This document shows, piece after piece, positions 1 to 13,300 of a DNA stretch of 64,000 nt. The DNA comes from Sitta carolinensis (taxonomy: Eukaryota > Chordata > Aves > Passeriformes > Sittidae). The stretch spans positions 11,159,501-11,223,500 of the forward strand of contig CM063298.1 in NCBI GenBank assembly GCA_032173965.1. The letters are read 5' to 3'. The position numbers and the translations under genes are program-made. Numbering within the stretch: position 1 is the stretch's first letter; each line of letters opens with the position of its first letter. Under the pieces are notes generated by a model, which saw only the letters and a program-made list of their open reading frames with translations, made no database searches and had not been told where the DNA came from.

Positions 1-132
1 CCCTTAGAGGTCTATTGATGACACTGAAGTGCTGTAAAACTCCCATTTTTCAGCATTTTGTTTTAAAAGAGCTGCAGGCTTTGTTGGAGCTTGGGAGCTG
101 CTGATGCCACTGCTGAAATCCTCTCCTTGCAG

Positions 133-286
133 CTTCCAGGAGGCCCGTGAGGAGCTGGCTGAATTCCAGGAGGGAAGCAGGGAATTAGAAGCTGAGTTGG
201 AGGCACAGCTAGTGCAAGCTGAGCAGAGGAACAGAGATTTGCAAGCAGATAACCAAAGACTGAAATATGAAGTGGAAACATTAAAG
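133..286 (+). CDS. NDEL1: NDEL1 coding exon, residues 30-80
   Basis: 154 bases: acceptor CTTGCAG before 133, donor AAAG|GTAGTG after 286. It begins with the last base of the Ser29 codon, then [14 protein letters not shown], and ends YEVETLK. All coiled coil. Ends on a codon boundary. Confidence 0.96.
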
Positions 287-3200
287 GTAGTGTTGCTTTT
301 CCTTTCAGCTACATCTTGGGTCTCTTTTTGCATCGTCTGGGCTGCTCTTGGGCACTGAATATCCAAATAAGAGAGGAGTTGTCTGGTTAAGATCCACACT
401 GGAGCATGGCATGCACCCCAAATAAGGCCAGGGACGTTTCTGGCAGAATTTTTCTTGCTCACGTCATGAAACTTGGTCCTGGTTTGGATTCCCAAGGCTG
501 TGCCAAGGAGGAGCTTTATTTGTTCCACAGGGAACACCAGCATAGCAACAGGGCACAGCAAGGGGCTTTGTCAGGCCACTGCCTTGTCACCTTTCTGTGC
601 AAAGCAGTCTCTTTGCCCTCCTTGGGTTTAGGAGACCCCAAAGAAACCAGAAAATGATTTGTGCACATCTTCCAGGGAGGCTCCACATCCATTCACAGCT
701 GTGTCTGTGGGGGCAGGAATTGCTTGTGCAGAGGGGAGCCCTGAATGATGCCTCTGTGTTAAAAAGTTCTTGCCTCTCTTGAAATCTCATAAAAGCATCA
801 TTTTGGGCAGTCCTGGCCCATTTAGTGAAGACAGAGGTTAGAAATTCCTCGGTGGAGGGTGGGTTTATGGGATTGCTTTGTGTCTCCCGTGCTTGCAGGG
901 TCAGGGTGTGTTTGATGAGGTCGGGAGTTTCTCCACAGGCCCTGGCAGTGCCCTCAGAGGGTGTCTGGCAGTGAATTCCTCAGCTTTCCAGGGGGGTTGT
1001 GACAGATTTCCATGGCCCATTGTGGCTAGCAGCCCAGCAGGGAGTTGCTGTCAGGGTGGCTGCTGTCGAGGCAGGAGCCCAGAGGGGAGGCTGTGCCTTG
1101 GCTTTCTCTCTGCCTCCTGGAGCAGCTGCAGGGCTGCAGCCCTGGCAGGCAGCTGTGCCACGGGCAGCTGCCTGGCATTTCCTGCTGTGGCTTGTGCTCT
1201 GACATTCACAGCGTGCTCCTTCCCTCTCCCCAGCTCCTGCTCTGAATTACCAGCAGTCCCAGAGCAGCATTCTGCACAGGGAGTGCTGCTTTTTGTCCCC
1301 TTCTGCTGCTGATGGCTTGGCCAGTGCCAGCAGCTGATGTTCTCTCCCTGTTTGTTCCAGGAGAAGCTGGAGCACCAGTATGCCCAGAGTTACAAGCAGG
1401 TGTCGTTGCTGGAGGATGACCTGAGCCAGACCAGGGCCATCAAAGACCAGCTGCACAAATATGTGAGGGAGCTGGAGCAGGCCAACGATGACCTGGAACG
1501 TGCAAAGAGGTGAAGGCTGCAAACCTCCTCTTCCCTTCGAGTTTGCACCACAAGGATCTTTCCTTTGCTCCTCAGCTCGAGCATTTCATTGTTTCTTAAA
1601 GGGAAAATAACGATCAGGAAAACCCCAGAGACCCCCAAGGCTTTGGGTTGTTTGACCAGTGCCCCTCATCATCGGGTGGTTCCTGCTGTGGGGTTTGTGC
1701 TGCTGTGAGGAACAAGCCCAGGGCCAGCCAGGCCACTGCCCTTGGTAGCCCTGGCTGTGTGACTGATATTTGTGGTGCTGCTGCCTCAGAGCCCCTTTGA
1801 AGTCAGAGGCTCCTGCTTTCCATAGTCCCTGCAAATCAGGCAGGCTAAAGGAGTCTCCTGTCCCTTGCAGAGCAGCTGGAGGGAACAGCCCTGCCCTTTC
1901 CAAGGGCCTGGAATGAGCAGGCTGCTGCTGGGAACACCCACTCGGGGAGGAGGTCATGCTTCCCTTCTGCTGAGTGGGAATTCTGCCACTGATTCAGGGA
2001 GAGCAGGAATGAGCCTCTGGCTAGCTGGAAGAAAGATCTGAGAGCTGAGGCCCTGTTTGCACCAGGCTCTTCGGCTCAGGACTGACTTTTGACAGGGATT
2101 TCGGGAGGAATGGGGCTTGGGTAAGGTGCCAGTGCCCTGCTGCCCCCCGGGCTGGGCTGTGGCTGTGCAGGGCTCAGTGCCCAGCTCTGCAGCAGGGCCT
2201 GGGCAAGGAGGAGCTGGCTGCTCTGGGCTGGCCCTTGCCCACATCTTTGGGCCGTCTCTGCAATTCTCACCTTTTTCTCCTGTTTCTTTGGAGTTGATTG
2301 CTCTTTTCTAAGGAGCATTTCCACGGCTTTCAAGTGCTTACCTTGAACATAGCCCTGCTAACATTTCTCTTCTGGTATGCTCTTGAATAAGCTTTTATGC
2401 TGGCTGGGCTGAAGAACCTAATATTCTGGATTTTGTTTCTAGGGCAACAATAGTTTCATTGGAAGACTTTGAACAAAGGCTGAACCAAGCTATTGAGAGA
2501 AATGCATTTTTGGAAAGTGAACTGGATGACAAGGAGTCGTTGCTGGTGTCTGTACAGAGATTAAAGGATGAAGCAAGAGGTAAGGCTGGTCTGGTTGGTT
2601 CTGGCTCCTGGGCAGGCTTGCCTTGCTCAAAGAGATGTGCAGCAAGCAAAGCTCATGTTTCTAGAAAGCCTCACATGATGAGACTTGAACTGGGTGCTTT
2701 AGGTTCTCCTAACAGCGTGTTCTTTGTGTAACCAAAAGGAGAAATGTCCTCGTTTAGGGCAGAATTAATAATAGATGAATTCAGGATTTTTAACACAAAA
2801 TATTCTGTTCCACAGATAGGAGAGAATTGAGGAAGTTGCTTCACAAATCCCTCTTGCTGTGGGTTTATAGGAAGGGAAGGCACAGGAAATGACAGGGAAA
2901 TACAGGATAAATGATCAAGTAACAAAATCTCTCCTGTGTTCCTTCTAAGCCCCTTGGAAATTGCCTTAAATCTGTTGTTGAAGATATTCTAGCCAAGGCT
3001 GTGTTTAGACCTGTGGGAGATGTTTGGGGTGGTGTTCTGGGCTAAGTTCTGGGAGTTGGGAATTCCCCAGTGGGTTTCACTTGGAGCATGCTGGGGAGGC
3101 ATATTTAATGAGGGGCTAAAGTGATTTCTCTGACAGTGGAGGTGATCTGCTCACAAACCTGTGCCAGCCAATAACGTACTTGAGAGACTGGGGCTTGCAA

Positions 3201-6200
3201 CTTGCTTCCCTAAATGAACCTTTCTGGAATATTTCCTCATTTAAGGCCTGGACCTGAGTGTAGGAGCACATCTGGACAGCAGGCTGGGATTTTTTTTGCT
3301 GTTTTCTCTTTTAGGAACCTTTTTGAAGGAAGTTTGTGCCCCAGAAATTGGGAGCTTTATTGGAAGGCCAGGGATTTTGCAGTAATACAAAGAGAGGAAT
3401 TTTCTGAGGAAGTAGATGTATTATAATTTGAGATTATGGCAATAAAACTGGAAAAACCAGCAAAAGCCAGAGAACTGTTTTGTAGAACACTGGAACAATC
3501 AGCAAAACAGACATCTTGTTTCTTGGATGAGTCATTTGGACATTTTTAGCATTTGTGAGTTATTCCCCCTGGCAGCAAGCAGGAACAGTGGCCTCTAAAA
3601 GAACTGGTACTGTCAAACTCAGATATGACATTTCTGATTGAACAGCCTCAGATCCTCCTTGGGAGCCCAGACAGATTTTCCCTTCAGCTCTGCTGCTTTT
3701 ACCTAAAATCAGTTCTAAATGTTTGTTACACCTTAAAAGCTGTGATGTGCAGTTACTTTTTGCTTTTGTACCAGATTGAGGCAAGGAATCTGTGAAAATG
3801 GAGTTGTTACACCCTAAAAAGAACAACTCACTTGTAATGTTTGTTTGCACCTTGCTGAGGATTTGAGGGACCCATTGCTGGCTGTGCTGGATGCTCTTTA
3901 TAGCAAAAAGCTGTGGGAAGGGAAGGCACAGGATGAGCTGCAGTCTGGGGAGGGGGTGAGAATAAAACCAGGATTTTCTGATGCCCCTGGCCTTTGGGCT
4001 GCCCTCCACTCTGCTCCTTTACTTGCCAGGGCTCAAAAACCTGGATGCAACCCTTGGCCTGCCTTTGGCTTGTGTGGATTATTAACTGGGAGGAGAACAG
4101 AGGGAAGCCCAGGATGGGTCACTGCTCAGTTTTTCCAGGCTGTGTTGGAGCAGGAGCTGGCCTCAGCAGCAGCAGCAGCAGCAGCTCTTTGTGTCCAGCT
4201 GCAGTTTTGGTATCGTGGAGCTCCCACTGCAAATGGGGAGAAACCCTGAGGCAAATCAGCTGTGCCCATGGTGGGGAGCAGAGCAGGCACTCAGCCAGCA
4301 CTGCTGGGGAGTGTCCCCTGCTGCGCCTGCCAAATGAGCAGAGACTGGGAGAGAATCAATCACTGAGATGGGATTTTGTGGGGTTTTTCCTTCTCTGCAC
4401 CCTCAGACCTATTGCAGGAGCTATTGTGATAGAATCAATCACTGAGATGGGATTTTGTGAGGTTTTTCCTTCTCTTCACCCTCAGACCTATTGCAGGAGC
4501 TATTGTGATAGAATCAGTCACTGATACGGGATTTTTGGGGTTTTTCCTTCTCTCCACCCTCATACCTCCAGCAGGAGCTGGCTGTGATAGAATCCATCAC
4601 TGATATGGGATTTTGTGGGTTTTTTTCCTTCTCTTATCCATCAGACCTAGGACGGGAGCTATTGTGAGAGAATCAATCACTGATAAGGGATTTTGTGGTT
4701 TTTTTTCCTACTCTCCACCCTCAGACCTATGGCAGGAGCTATCGTGATAGAATTAGTCACTGAGATGGGATTTTGTGAGGTTTTTCCCTTCTCTTCACCC
4801 TCAGACCTATGGCAGGAGCTATTGTGATAGAATCCATCACTGATACGGGATTTTTGGGGTTTTTCCTTCTCTCCACCCTCATACCTCCAGCAGGAGCTGG
4901 CTGTGATAGAATCCATCACTGATATGGGATTTTGTGGGTTTTTTTCCTTCTCTTATCCATCAGACCTAGGACGGGAGCTATTGTGAGAGAATCAATCACT
5001 GATAAGGGATTTTGTGGTTTTTTTTCCTACTCTCCACCCTCAGACCTATGGCAGGAGCTATCGTGATAGAATTAGTCACTGAGATGGGATTTTGTGAGGT
5101 TTTTCCCTTCTCTTCACCCTCAGACCTATGGCAGGAGCTATTGTGATAGAATCCATCACTGATACGGGATTTTTGGGGTTTTTCCTTCTCTCCACCCATA
5201 CCTCCAGCAGGAGCTGGCTGTGATAGAATCCATCACTGATATGGGATTTTGTGGGGTTTTTCCTTCTCTCTGCCCTCAGACCTCCAGCAGGAGCTGGCTG
5301 TGAGAGAATCAGTCACTGATATGGGATTTTGTGGGTTTTATTCATTCTCTTATCCATCAGACCTAGGACAGGAGCTATTGTGAGAGAATCAATCACTGAT
5401 ATGGGATTTTCTGGGTTTTTTCCTTCTCTCCCCCCTCAGACCTCTGGCAGGAGCTATTGTGATCACTGATCTGGGATTTTGTGGGGTTTTTTCCTTCTCT
5501 CCCCTCTCAGACCTCTGGCAGGAGGTATTGTGATCACTGATCTGGGATTTTATGGTTTTTTTTCCCTTCTCTGCACCCCCAGACCTGTGGCAGGAGCTGG
5601 CTGTGAGAGAATCAATCACTGATATGGGATTTTATGGGTTATTTCCTTCTCTTAACCCTCAGACCTAGGACAGGAGCTATTATGAGACAATAAATCACTG
5701 ATCTGGGATTTTATGGGGTTTTTTTTCCCTTCTCTGCACCCCCAGACCTGCGGCAGGAGCTGGCTGTGAGGGAAAGGCAGCAGGAGGTGACTCGGAAATC
5801 AGCGCCCAGCTCCCCCACTCTGGACTGTGAGAAGATGGATTCAGCTGTCCAGGCCTCCCTCTCCTTGCCAGCCACACCCGTTGGAAAAGGATCAGAAAAC
5901 AGTTTTCCTTCCCCAAAAGGTATCATCCACAGCAATGGGCTCTGGTTCTGCTCCTTGAGAACCCGAGGAGGATGTGGGCTGTGGAGCTCCCACTCCCTGA
6001 GCTGTATTTGAGTCCCAGGGCAGCACCAGGGCCCTTGCAGGGGTGTCAGCATGGAGCAGGGCAGTGTTCTGTCTGTCCAGAGCCTTAGGCAGTGCCCTGG
6101 GGGCTGGCAGGGCTTTGCACTCACCTGCTGGAGAGCCCTGAAGGGATTTGGGATTGCAGGGAGGGGCAGGGGCTGAGAATTCTGCTCCAACGTGCAGCAG

Positions 6201-9200
6201 CAGTGCTGAGGGAGCCTGGTCAGGGGTTTGGAGTCTCTGGTACCACACTGGCTGCTCAGGGGGATCCTGGTCCTGCCCCTTCTCCCATCTGCAGGGAGTC
6301 TCTGGACACTCTGGGCTGTCACAGGGATTAACACTTGGTTTTCCAGCTGAGGAGGGTTGGATTCCAGAGGGAGTTCAGCCTGGATTAGATGGATTGCAGT
6401 CAGTAGCCTTGCAGATGGAGAGGGCATGAACTCTGCTGGGGGGTCTGATGGCAGCCAGGGCAGTGGCAGAGTTAAGCTTTATCATTTTCCCTGCATGGTG
6501 ATCCTGCAGTTCCTGTGGGTAATTGTATGAAATGTCTGCAGCAAGGTTGTAGAGGTGTTTGGGTTTATTTTTAATGTAGAAGCTGATTTATTCAAATTTT
6601 TTTGAAAACCCTCAGCTGTGGAGGAGGGAAGTAATAAGCTGTGTCTGTGTTTTGCAGCTATACCAAATGGGTTTGGTACCAGCCCACTGACTCCTTCAGC
6701 TCGAATATCTGCACTCAACATTGTGGGAGATCTGCTCCGCAAAGTGGGGGTGAGTGCTCTGAGCCCCGGGGCTCCTGTGCTTGTGCTCAGGCACAGCACA
6801 GCCTTGGCTGCTTCTCTGCAGCTGCCAAATCAGCCACATTCACTGCTTTCTATTTAATAATGCACTCTTTTCTAAAATTATTTTGATTTTTAAACCCTGA
6901 TCCTCTGGTTCTGATCCAGTTCGGGGCGACAGGATTAATAATTGGAATAAAAATATTGTGCATGCTGGGTTAGACATTGTCAACTTGTTCCCTGAAGTGG
7001 GCCTGCAGCTCCCTCTGGGCTGCAGAGCTGGAGCTCCAACCTGGGTGAGGCAGGAGCTGGGATCACCCTGCCTGGCTCTCCTGGAGGGTCAGCTCCCCTC
7101 CCATGGAGTTCTGCCACAGAAACTGAAAGAAAAACCAGCCTGGAAACCTTTAGTAAGAAAGTGAGAAAATAAATGAGGAGAAAGCCAAATGCTCCCATCT
7201 GTGCTTGGTGGGAAATGAAATGCATGAGCTTTTAACTGGATTCCACTGTGAGCAGGGAAGAAGTGCTTTAAACATCTGCTGCAGTGTTGTTCAGGAGCCA
7301 GGCTTTCCTCTTGGAGGAAGAAATGACTTCTGAGCTCCCAGGAGCTTCTGCAGGAGCTCTGGTGGTTTGTGTGTCAGTGAAGCTGATGCCTTAAGTTTGA
7401 GCCTTTATATTTTTCAGATTCTGGGCTTTTAGTGGGGAGTTTTAGGTTTCATATTCAGCACTGGTGAGCTCTCTTCACAGAGCAGGGAGACAAAACAATT
7501 CCTGCTCCAGCTTGGCACCAAGGACAAATTTCAGCCTAAAGAACAAAACCAAGGGTGAAATGAGAAGAGAAGGGAGGATGGAGCTTCCTGCCCTGGAGCT
7601 GTGATTGCCCCATGAACTCCAGTGTGCTGCTGGAGCAGAACTGATCCCAGTGGGAGCCCTGGTGACCAGGGGTCCATTCTGGGGCCAGGTTGGGTTTATC
7701 CTGGTGCATCCCAGCCAGGCTCTGGTGCTGCCCAGGTGTGCCCAGGGAGGCCTTGGGATAAATCCCTGCTGGATCCTCCTGCTCTGCTGCTCCCTGCTCC
7801 AGGTCCCCTCCAGAAAGCCCCAGAGCCCAGGGCAGCTGTGGCTGGCTGTGCCCATGCCCTGGCAGCAGCTGCAGCACAGACAGTTGGTTTAGCAAAGCTG
7901 GGCATGAGGAGTCGCCTGGCTGCTCCCATTTGGAGGCAGCGAGCCCAGCCTTGGTTTGAAAGGTTTGAAAGGGCAGCAGGACACGTTTAAAAGGGGATCA
8001 CTGTGAGTAAGAGTCTGCAGGGGATTTGGGCAGCTTAGTGACAATCCCCTGGGATTACTCTGCCAGGACAGGAAATGCCAAATAAGCAAGCTGCTCTTCC
8101 AGGCTGGCCACTGGGACCGGGCTGCAGCTCTGGGGACAATTAGAGGCTGCTCAGGTTCTGTGGGGTTTGGCTGTGCCTCACCCCAAACTTCACACTCCCT
8201 GGCTCTGCAGGAAGTTTCCCGTCTGCCATCTGCCTGCAGCTGGGACAGCTCAGGTCACACTGCCAGGGGCCGCTCTGTGCCACCCAGGGCCCTCTCTGTG
8301 CCACCCAGGGGCCTCTCTGTGCCACCCAGGGGCCTCTCTGTGCCACCCAGGGCCCTCTCTGTGCCACCCAGGGGCCTCTCTGTGCCACCCAGGGTCCACT
8401 CTGTGCCACCCAGGGCCCTCTCTGTGCCACCCAGGGGCCGCTCTGTGCCACCCAGGGGCCTCTCTGTGCCACCCAGGGCCCTCTCTGTGCCACCCAGGGC
8501 CCTCTCTGTGCCACCCAGGGGCCTCTCTGTGCCACCCAGGGGCCTCTGTGCCAGCCAGGGCCTCTCTGTGCCACCCAGGGGCCAATCTGTGCCACCCTGG
8601 GCCCTCTCTGTGCCACCCAGGGCCCTCTCTGTGCCACCCAGGGGCCTCTCTGTGCCACCCAGGGCCCTCTCTGTGCCACCCAGGGGCCTCTCTGTGCCAC
8701 CCAGGGGCCTCTCTGTGCCACCCAGGGGCCTCTCTGTGCCACCCAGGGCCCTCTCTGTGCCACCCAGGGGCCTCTCTGTGCCACCCAGGGCCCTCTCTGT
8801 GCCACCCAGGGCCTCTCTGTGCCACCCAGGGCCCTCTCTGTGCCACCCAGGGGCCTCTCTGTGCCACCCAGGGCCCTCTCTGTGCCACCCAGGGGCCTCT
8901 CTGTGCCACCCAGGGTCCACTCTGTGCCACCCAGGGGCCACTCTGTGCCACCCTGGGGCCAATCTGTGCCACCCTGGGGCCAATCTGTGCCACCCAGGGG
9001 CCTCTCTGTGCCACCCAGGGGCCAATCTGTGCCACCCTGGGGCCAATTTGTGCCACCCTGGGGCCAATCTGTGCCACCCAGCCTGACCTACAGCTGCCTG
9101 TGGAGTCCACAATCCCTAAATGAACCTCCAGGCAATCCCCAGGAGCCTGCACGGGGTTCCCTCCCCTGTGGCACCACGTCAGTGCCCTCTGAATGGAATA

Positions 9201-10284
9201 TCTGTGCAGGGCAGCAGCAAACCCCACGGCTGGGAGGTGATTTTCAGTTTCCAGGGCAGGCATTTGCAGTGTCCTGAATGCCCTGTGCACAGGGGGGTGC
9301 AGTGAGTGAGGACTTTCTGCTACACCATGGATATTCAGGATAAGGTGGATTTTCAGCCTCTGGTGGTGGCAGAAAGGGCAGGTGATGTTCTGGAGGAAAG
9401 GGGAGAACCAGGATGTTCCTCCTCCTACCAGGAGTCACTGTCACTTCACATGGGGGGAAAAAACCTCCCCAGGTCTCTTTGGAAGGGTGGCAGTGAAGCT
9501 TTAGAAATCGACTTTATTTTGCAAGCCAAGATGAAGAAAGAAATTCCAGGAGTCATTGTCCTGGTGAAAAAAACAACTTTCCAAATGCACAGCCCCTCTC
9601 AAAGCTCAAGGGTTCTGCTTTAGGCTCTCAGTCTTCTGCTCAGCTCAAGGCAGCTGCTGGAGTGAGAAAGTTGGGTAACTTCTGCTGAGATTTGGCTTCC
9701 TTGTCTTGGGTAATTATTTCAGAGTTCATCTGTTCTGGAATCTGAGCCCTCGTGGAGCTGAGTAATGTCTGGCAGTGTGCAGCAGCATCTGTGTGTTTCC
9801 TTTGTGGTGGGGTGACAGAGGAAATGACAGCCTTGTTCCCATTTTTTTGCCAAGGCTGATCACACCCGAGTCCTGACCGTGGCAATCTTGGGCTCATGAG
9901 CAGCCAAGTGCTTCCTCTTAATTATAACCTTTTTAATACTTTTAACCTTTTTAATACTGTTTTTTTTTTTTTCCCTCCCCTTTCACAGGCCTTAGAATCC
10001 AAACTAGCTGCTTGCAGGAATTTTGCAAAGGACCAGGCCTCACGGAAATCCTACATTTCAGGGAACGTCAGCAGCGCCGTGCTGGGCGGCAGCGGCACAA
10101 AGTACCCACACCCGGGGCACACGTCCTTCTTCGACAAGGGGTGAGTGAGGCACAGCTGCCTGGGGCAGGGGGAGCTCACAGGGCATGTCCTCAGCTCCAG
10201 CCATCCCTCAGCCATCCCTCAGCCATCATCCATCTGTCCATCCATCTGTCCATCCATCTGTCCATCCATCTGTCCATCCATCAT

Positions 10285-10320
<36 letters not shown>

Positions 10321-13300
10321 CCATCCATCCATCCATCATCCATCCATCATCCATCCATCCATCCATCCATCCATCCATCCATCCATCCATCCATCCATCA
10401 TCCATCCATCCATCCATCCATCTATCCATCATCCATCCATCATCCATCCATCCATCATCCATCCATCCATCCATCATCCATCCATCATCCATCATCCATC
10501 ATCCATCCATCCATCATCCATCATCCATCCATCCATCCGTCCGTCCATCCATCCATCCATCCATCCATCCATCATCCATCCATCATCCATCCATCCATCC
10601 ATCCATCCATCCATCATCCATCCATCCATCCATCCATCCATCATCCATCCATCCATCCATCATCCCTCCCTCATCCCTCCCAAAGGAGGAGCCTCTCCTG
10701 CACAGAGGTCCCCAGTGGATTCCGTGAAGCAGAGACAAAGGCAGGCAGGTGCCAGGGTGGCAGTGCCAGGCCTGTCCCAGCTCCTGGTGGCTGTAACCAA
10801 GGCAGGCAGTGAGGAGGGAGCGCTCAGAGCAGCTCAGCAGCACGGCAGGGCTGGCCAGAGCTGGGGGGGTGCTCTGGGCAGCTGCACAACCACTCCTGCA
10901 GCTGAGGGTGGGCAGGGAATGTTCCCTGGGAGAAGGGGAGGGAGCCCTGGGTGCTCCCACCCCCTCTGGGATGCTGCTGCAGGAGGGTTCTCCCCACTTC
11001 CTCACAGCCCTGAGGGTGTACAGAGGTGGAAAGCAGAGTTCCCATGGAGGGCAAACACCCTCCGTGCTCCCTGCATGTCTTCACGTTAAATGTCAGTGAA
11101 TTTAATGCTGATATTCAGCACTTCCTCAATCCTGCATTTATTTTAGAGACTGAAACGAGCTGTTTGCAACCTGAAAGTGCCAGAGCAGCCAGCTGAGCTC
11201 CCCACATGGATCCTCAGGGGGGGCTGTGTGGGGAGCAGGGCAGGCTGCACCCTCAAAACTGGCACTGAGAGCTTCTGGGGTTTGCTGCTTTTGGAAGGGA
11301 AGAATTCAGAGCCTTAAAGCCACGTGCAGCTCAGGCTGTTGGGCTGAGGGGGCTGTGCATCCCAGCAGAGCTCCTGCACTTCCAGGGGGCAGGGAGGTGC
11401 TGGGGAGGGATTATGGCAGCATGGCTATATCGAGGTGTGGTGTGACAAATAAGCTGATTGCTCTCTGGGGTGGGGGTCACTTTTAATTATGCAGATTGCC
11501 ATCACACTCCTTATCCAGGCTGGCTGCCTGGAGGGAGGAGCAGGCTGGGGCTGAGGAAGGCTTAGAGAGCCTGGGAGGAAATGCTGGGGGTGGCAGTGGG
11601 CAGGAAAAGGGCTGCAAGTGGCTCATGTGCAGGAGGTGCTGCTGGCCCCCTGCCCTGCCCTGTGCCATGGGGGCCTGGCAGTGCCTGGCTGCTCCAGGGC
11701 TGCTCCAGGGCTGCTCCAGGGCTGCTCCAGGGCTGCTGGGGCTGCTGGGGCTGCTGGCTGGGGCTGGCCCAGGGCAGGGCTGTGCTGGGACAGGGGCAGG
11801 TGGGAGAGGAGCCCTGACCCAGGGGGAGGGTAATCCAGGTGGGAGAGTAGCTGTGATCCAGCTGTGAGAGTAATCCAGGTGGGAGAGTAGCTGTGATCCA
11901 GCTGTGAGGGTAATCCAGGTGGGAGAGTACCTGTGATCCAGCTGTGAGAGTAATCCAGGTGTGAGTGTAGCTCTAATCCAGCTGTGAGAGTAATCCAGGT
12001 GTGAGTGTAGCTGTGATCCAGCTGTGAGAGTAATCCAGGTGTGAGTAGCTCTAATCCAGCTGTGAGAGTAATCCAGGTGTGAGTAGCTCTAATCCAGCTT
12101 TGACAGTAATCCAGGTGTGAGTGTACCTCTAATCCAGCTGTGAGAGTAATCCAGCTGACCCAGGTGTGAGTGTAGCTCTCCAGCTGTGACTCTGCTCCAG
12201 CTGTGAGTGCAGCCCTGCTCCAGTCTGCAGCTGGTGGCTCCGTGGTGGGGCTGGCTCAGAGAACTCAGCCACACCATCTCAGCTCTGTGTGCCTTCCTCC
12301 TCCTGCCGTTCTGCTGGTTGAAATATTTGAGGTGTCACCAGCTCCTGCCAAGCCCCTGCTCTCAGAGGGCAGCAGGGCAGCACTCAGGGGAGCAGGGCAG
12401 CACTCAGAGGGGCACAGCAGGGCTGTTGCAATTATTGTTAATTGGTTGTTAATGTCAGTCCCGTTTTGTCCAGGAAACCAAACTGCTCTGGGCTCTGCAG
12501 GGCCCTGGCACTGGGACAGCCAACCTGAGGAGCTTGTTGCCCTTCCTGCAGCCCTGAATGCCAGTGGCCCACAGCTGATGGTTATTCTTGGTTATTTTCG
12601 TGCATCCCCTGGGCTTTGTTTTAATGAACCAAGCTGAAGTTGAATGTGAGCAGTGCCTCTTCTGTGCTGGTACCCACAGCCCTGACCTAACCACACCAGG
12701 CTGGGGAATCTGGGTCCTTTTCCAGTCCCTGAGGCAGCTTAGTTAAAGGTTTTCCTGGGGGAGAGGGGGCTGTGGGTGACTGGGTGCAGTGATCCCATGC
12801 AGAGCAGCCTCACCGTGCACAGCTCAGACAGGAGAGCTTTGCTGAGGTTTGCCTGAACACCTTTGCTTGGCCCCAGCTGTTGCCTGTGCTCAGGAATGTC
12901 ATTTTTGTGTGCATAAACTCTCCCTTTCTCTCCACTAGGCGTGAGAAGGTCATATTCCCCACCTTGGTCATGGGTAAATGAATTATTTGCACTGATTGGC
13001 TGCATGTGGTGTAACCTGGGCTTGGGGCAGAGCTGGGGACTGCACGAGGGAGTTGGTAGTGCCACACACTAATGGGCCCTGAGCAAAGCTGAGGCTGCAA
13101 TTGCTTTCTCCTGACTTGGAATAAACCTCTCTGCTGCTGTGACCTGGTGCAAACATTAGCCTGAGTGCTGCTTGCTTCCCTGCTCTGTTCATAGCTCCAG
13201 CAGTGCATGTTTCTGATGAACTGGTCACAGCAGGCTGCAGGGGAGGCCTGGCCTCCTGGGTGGAGCTCCTTTGCAAGGCTCGCCCTTTGGTTGGGATTTT

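Noticed and set aside
4163..4184. Short CAG/AGC run as a possible expansion-type repeat
   Set aside because: Only about seven units, intronic, and not unusual for vertebrate DNA.
10197..10676. CRISPR-like or coding HPSIHPSI repeat
   Set aside because: Direct tetranucleotide repeat with no spacers in a vertebrate intron.
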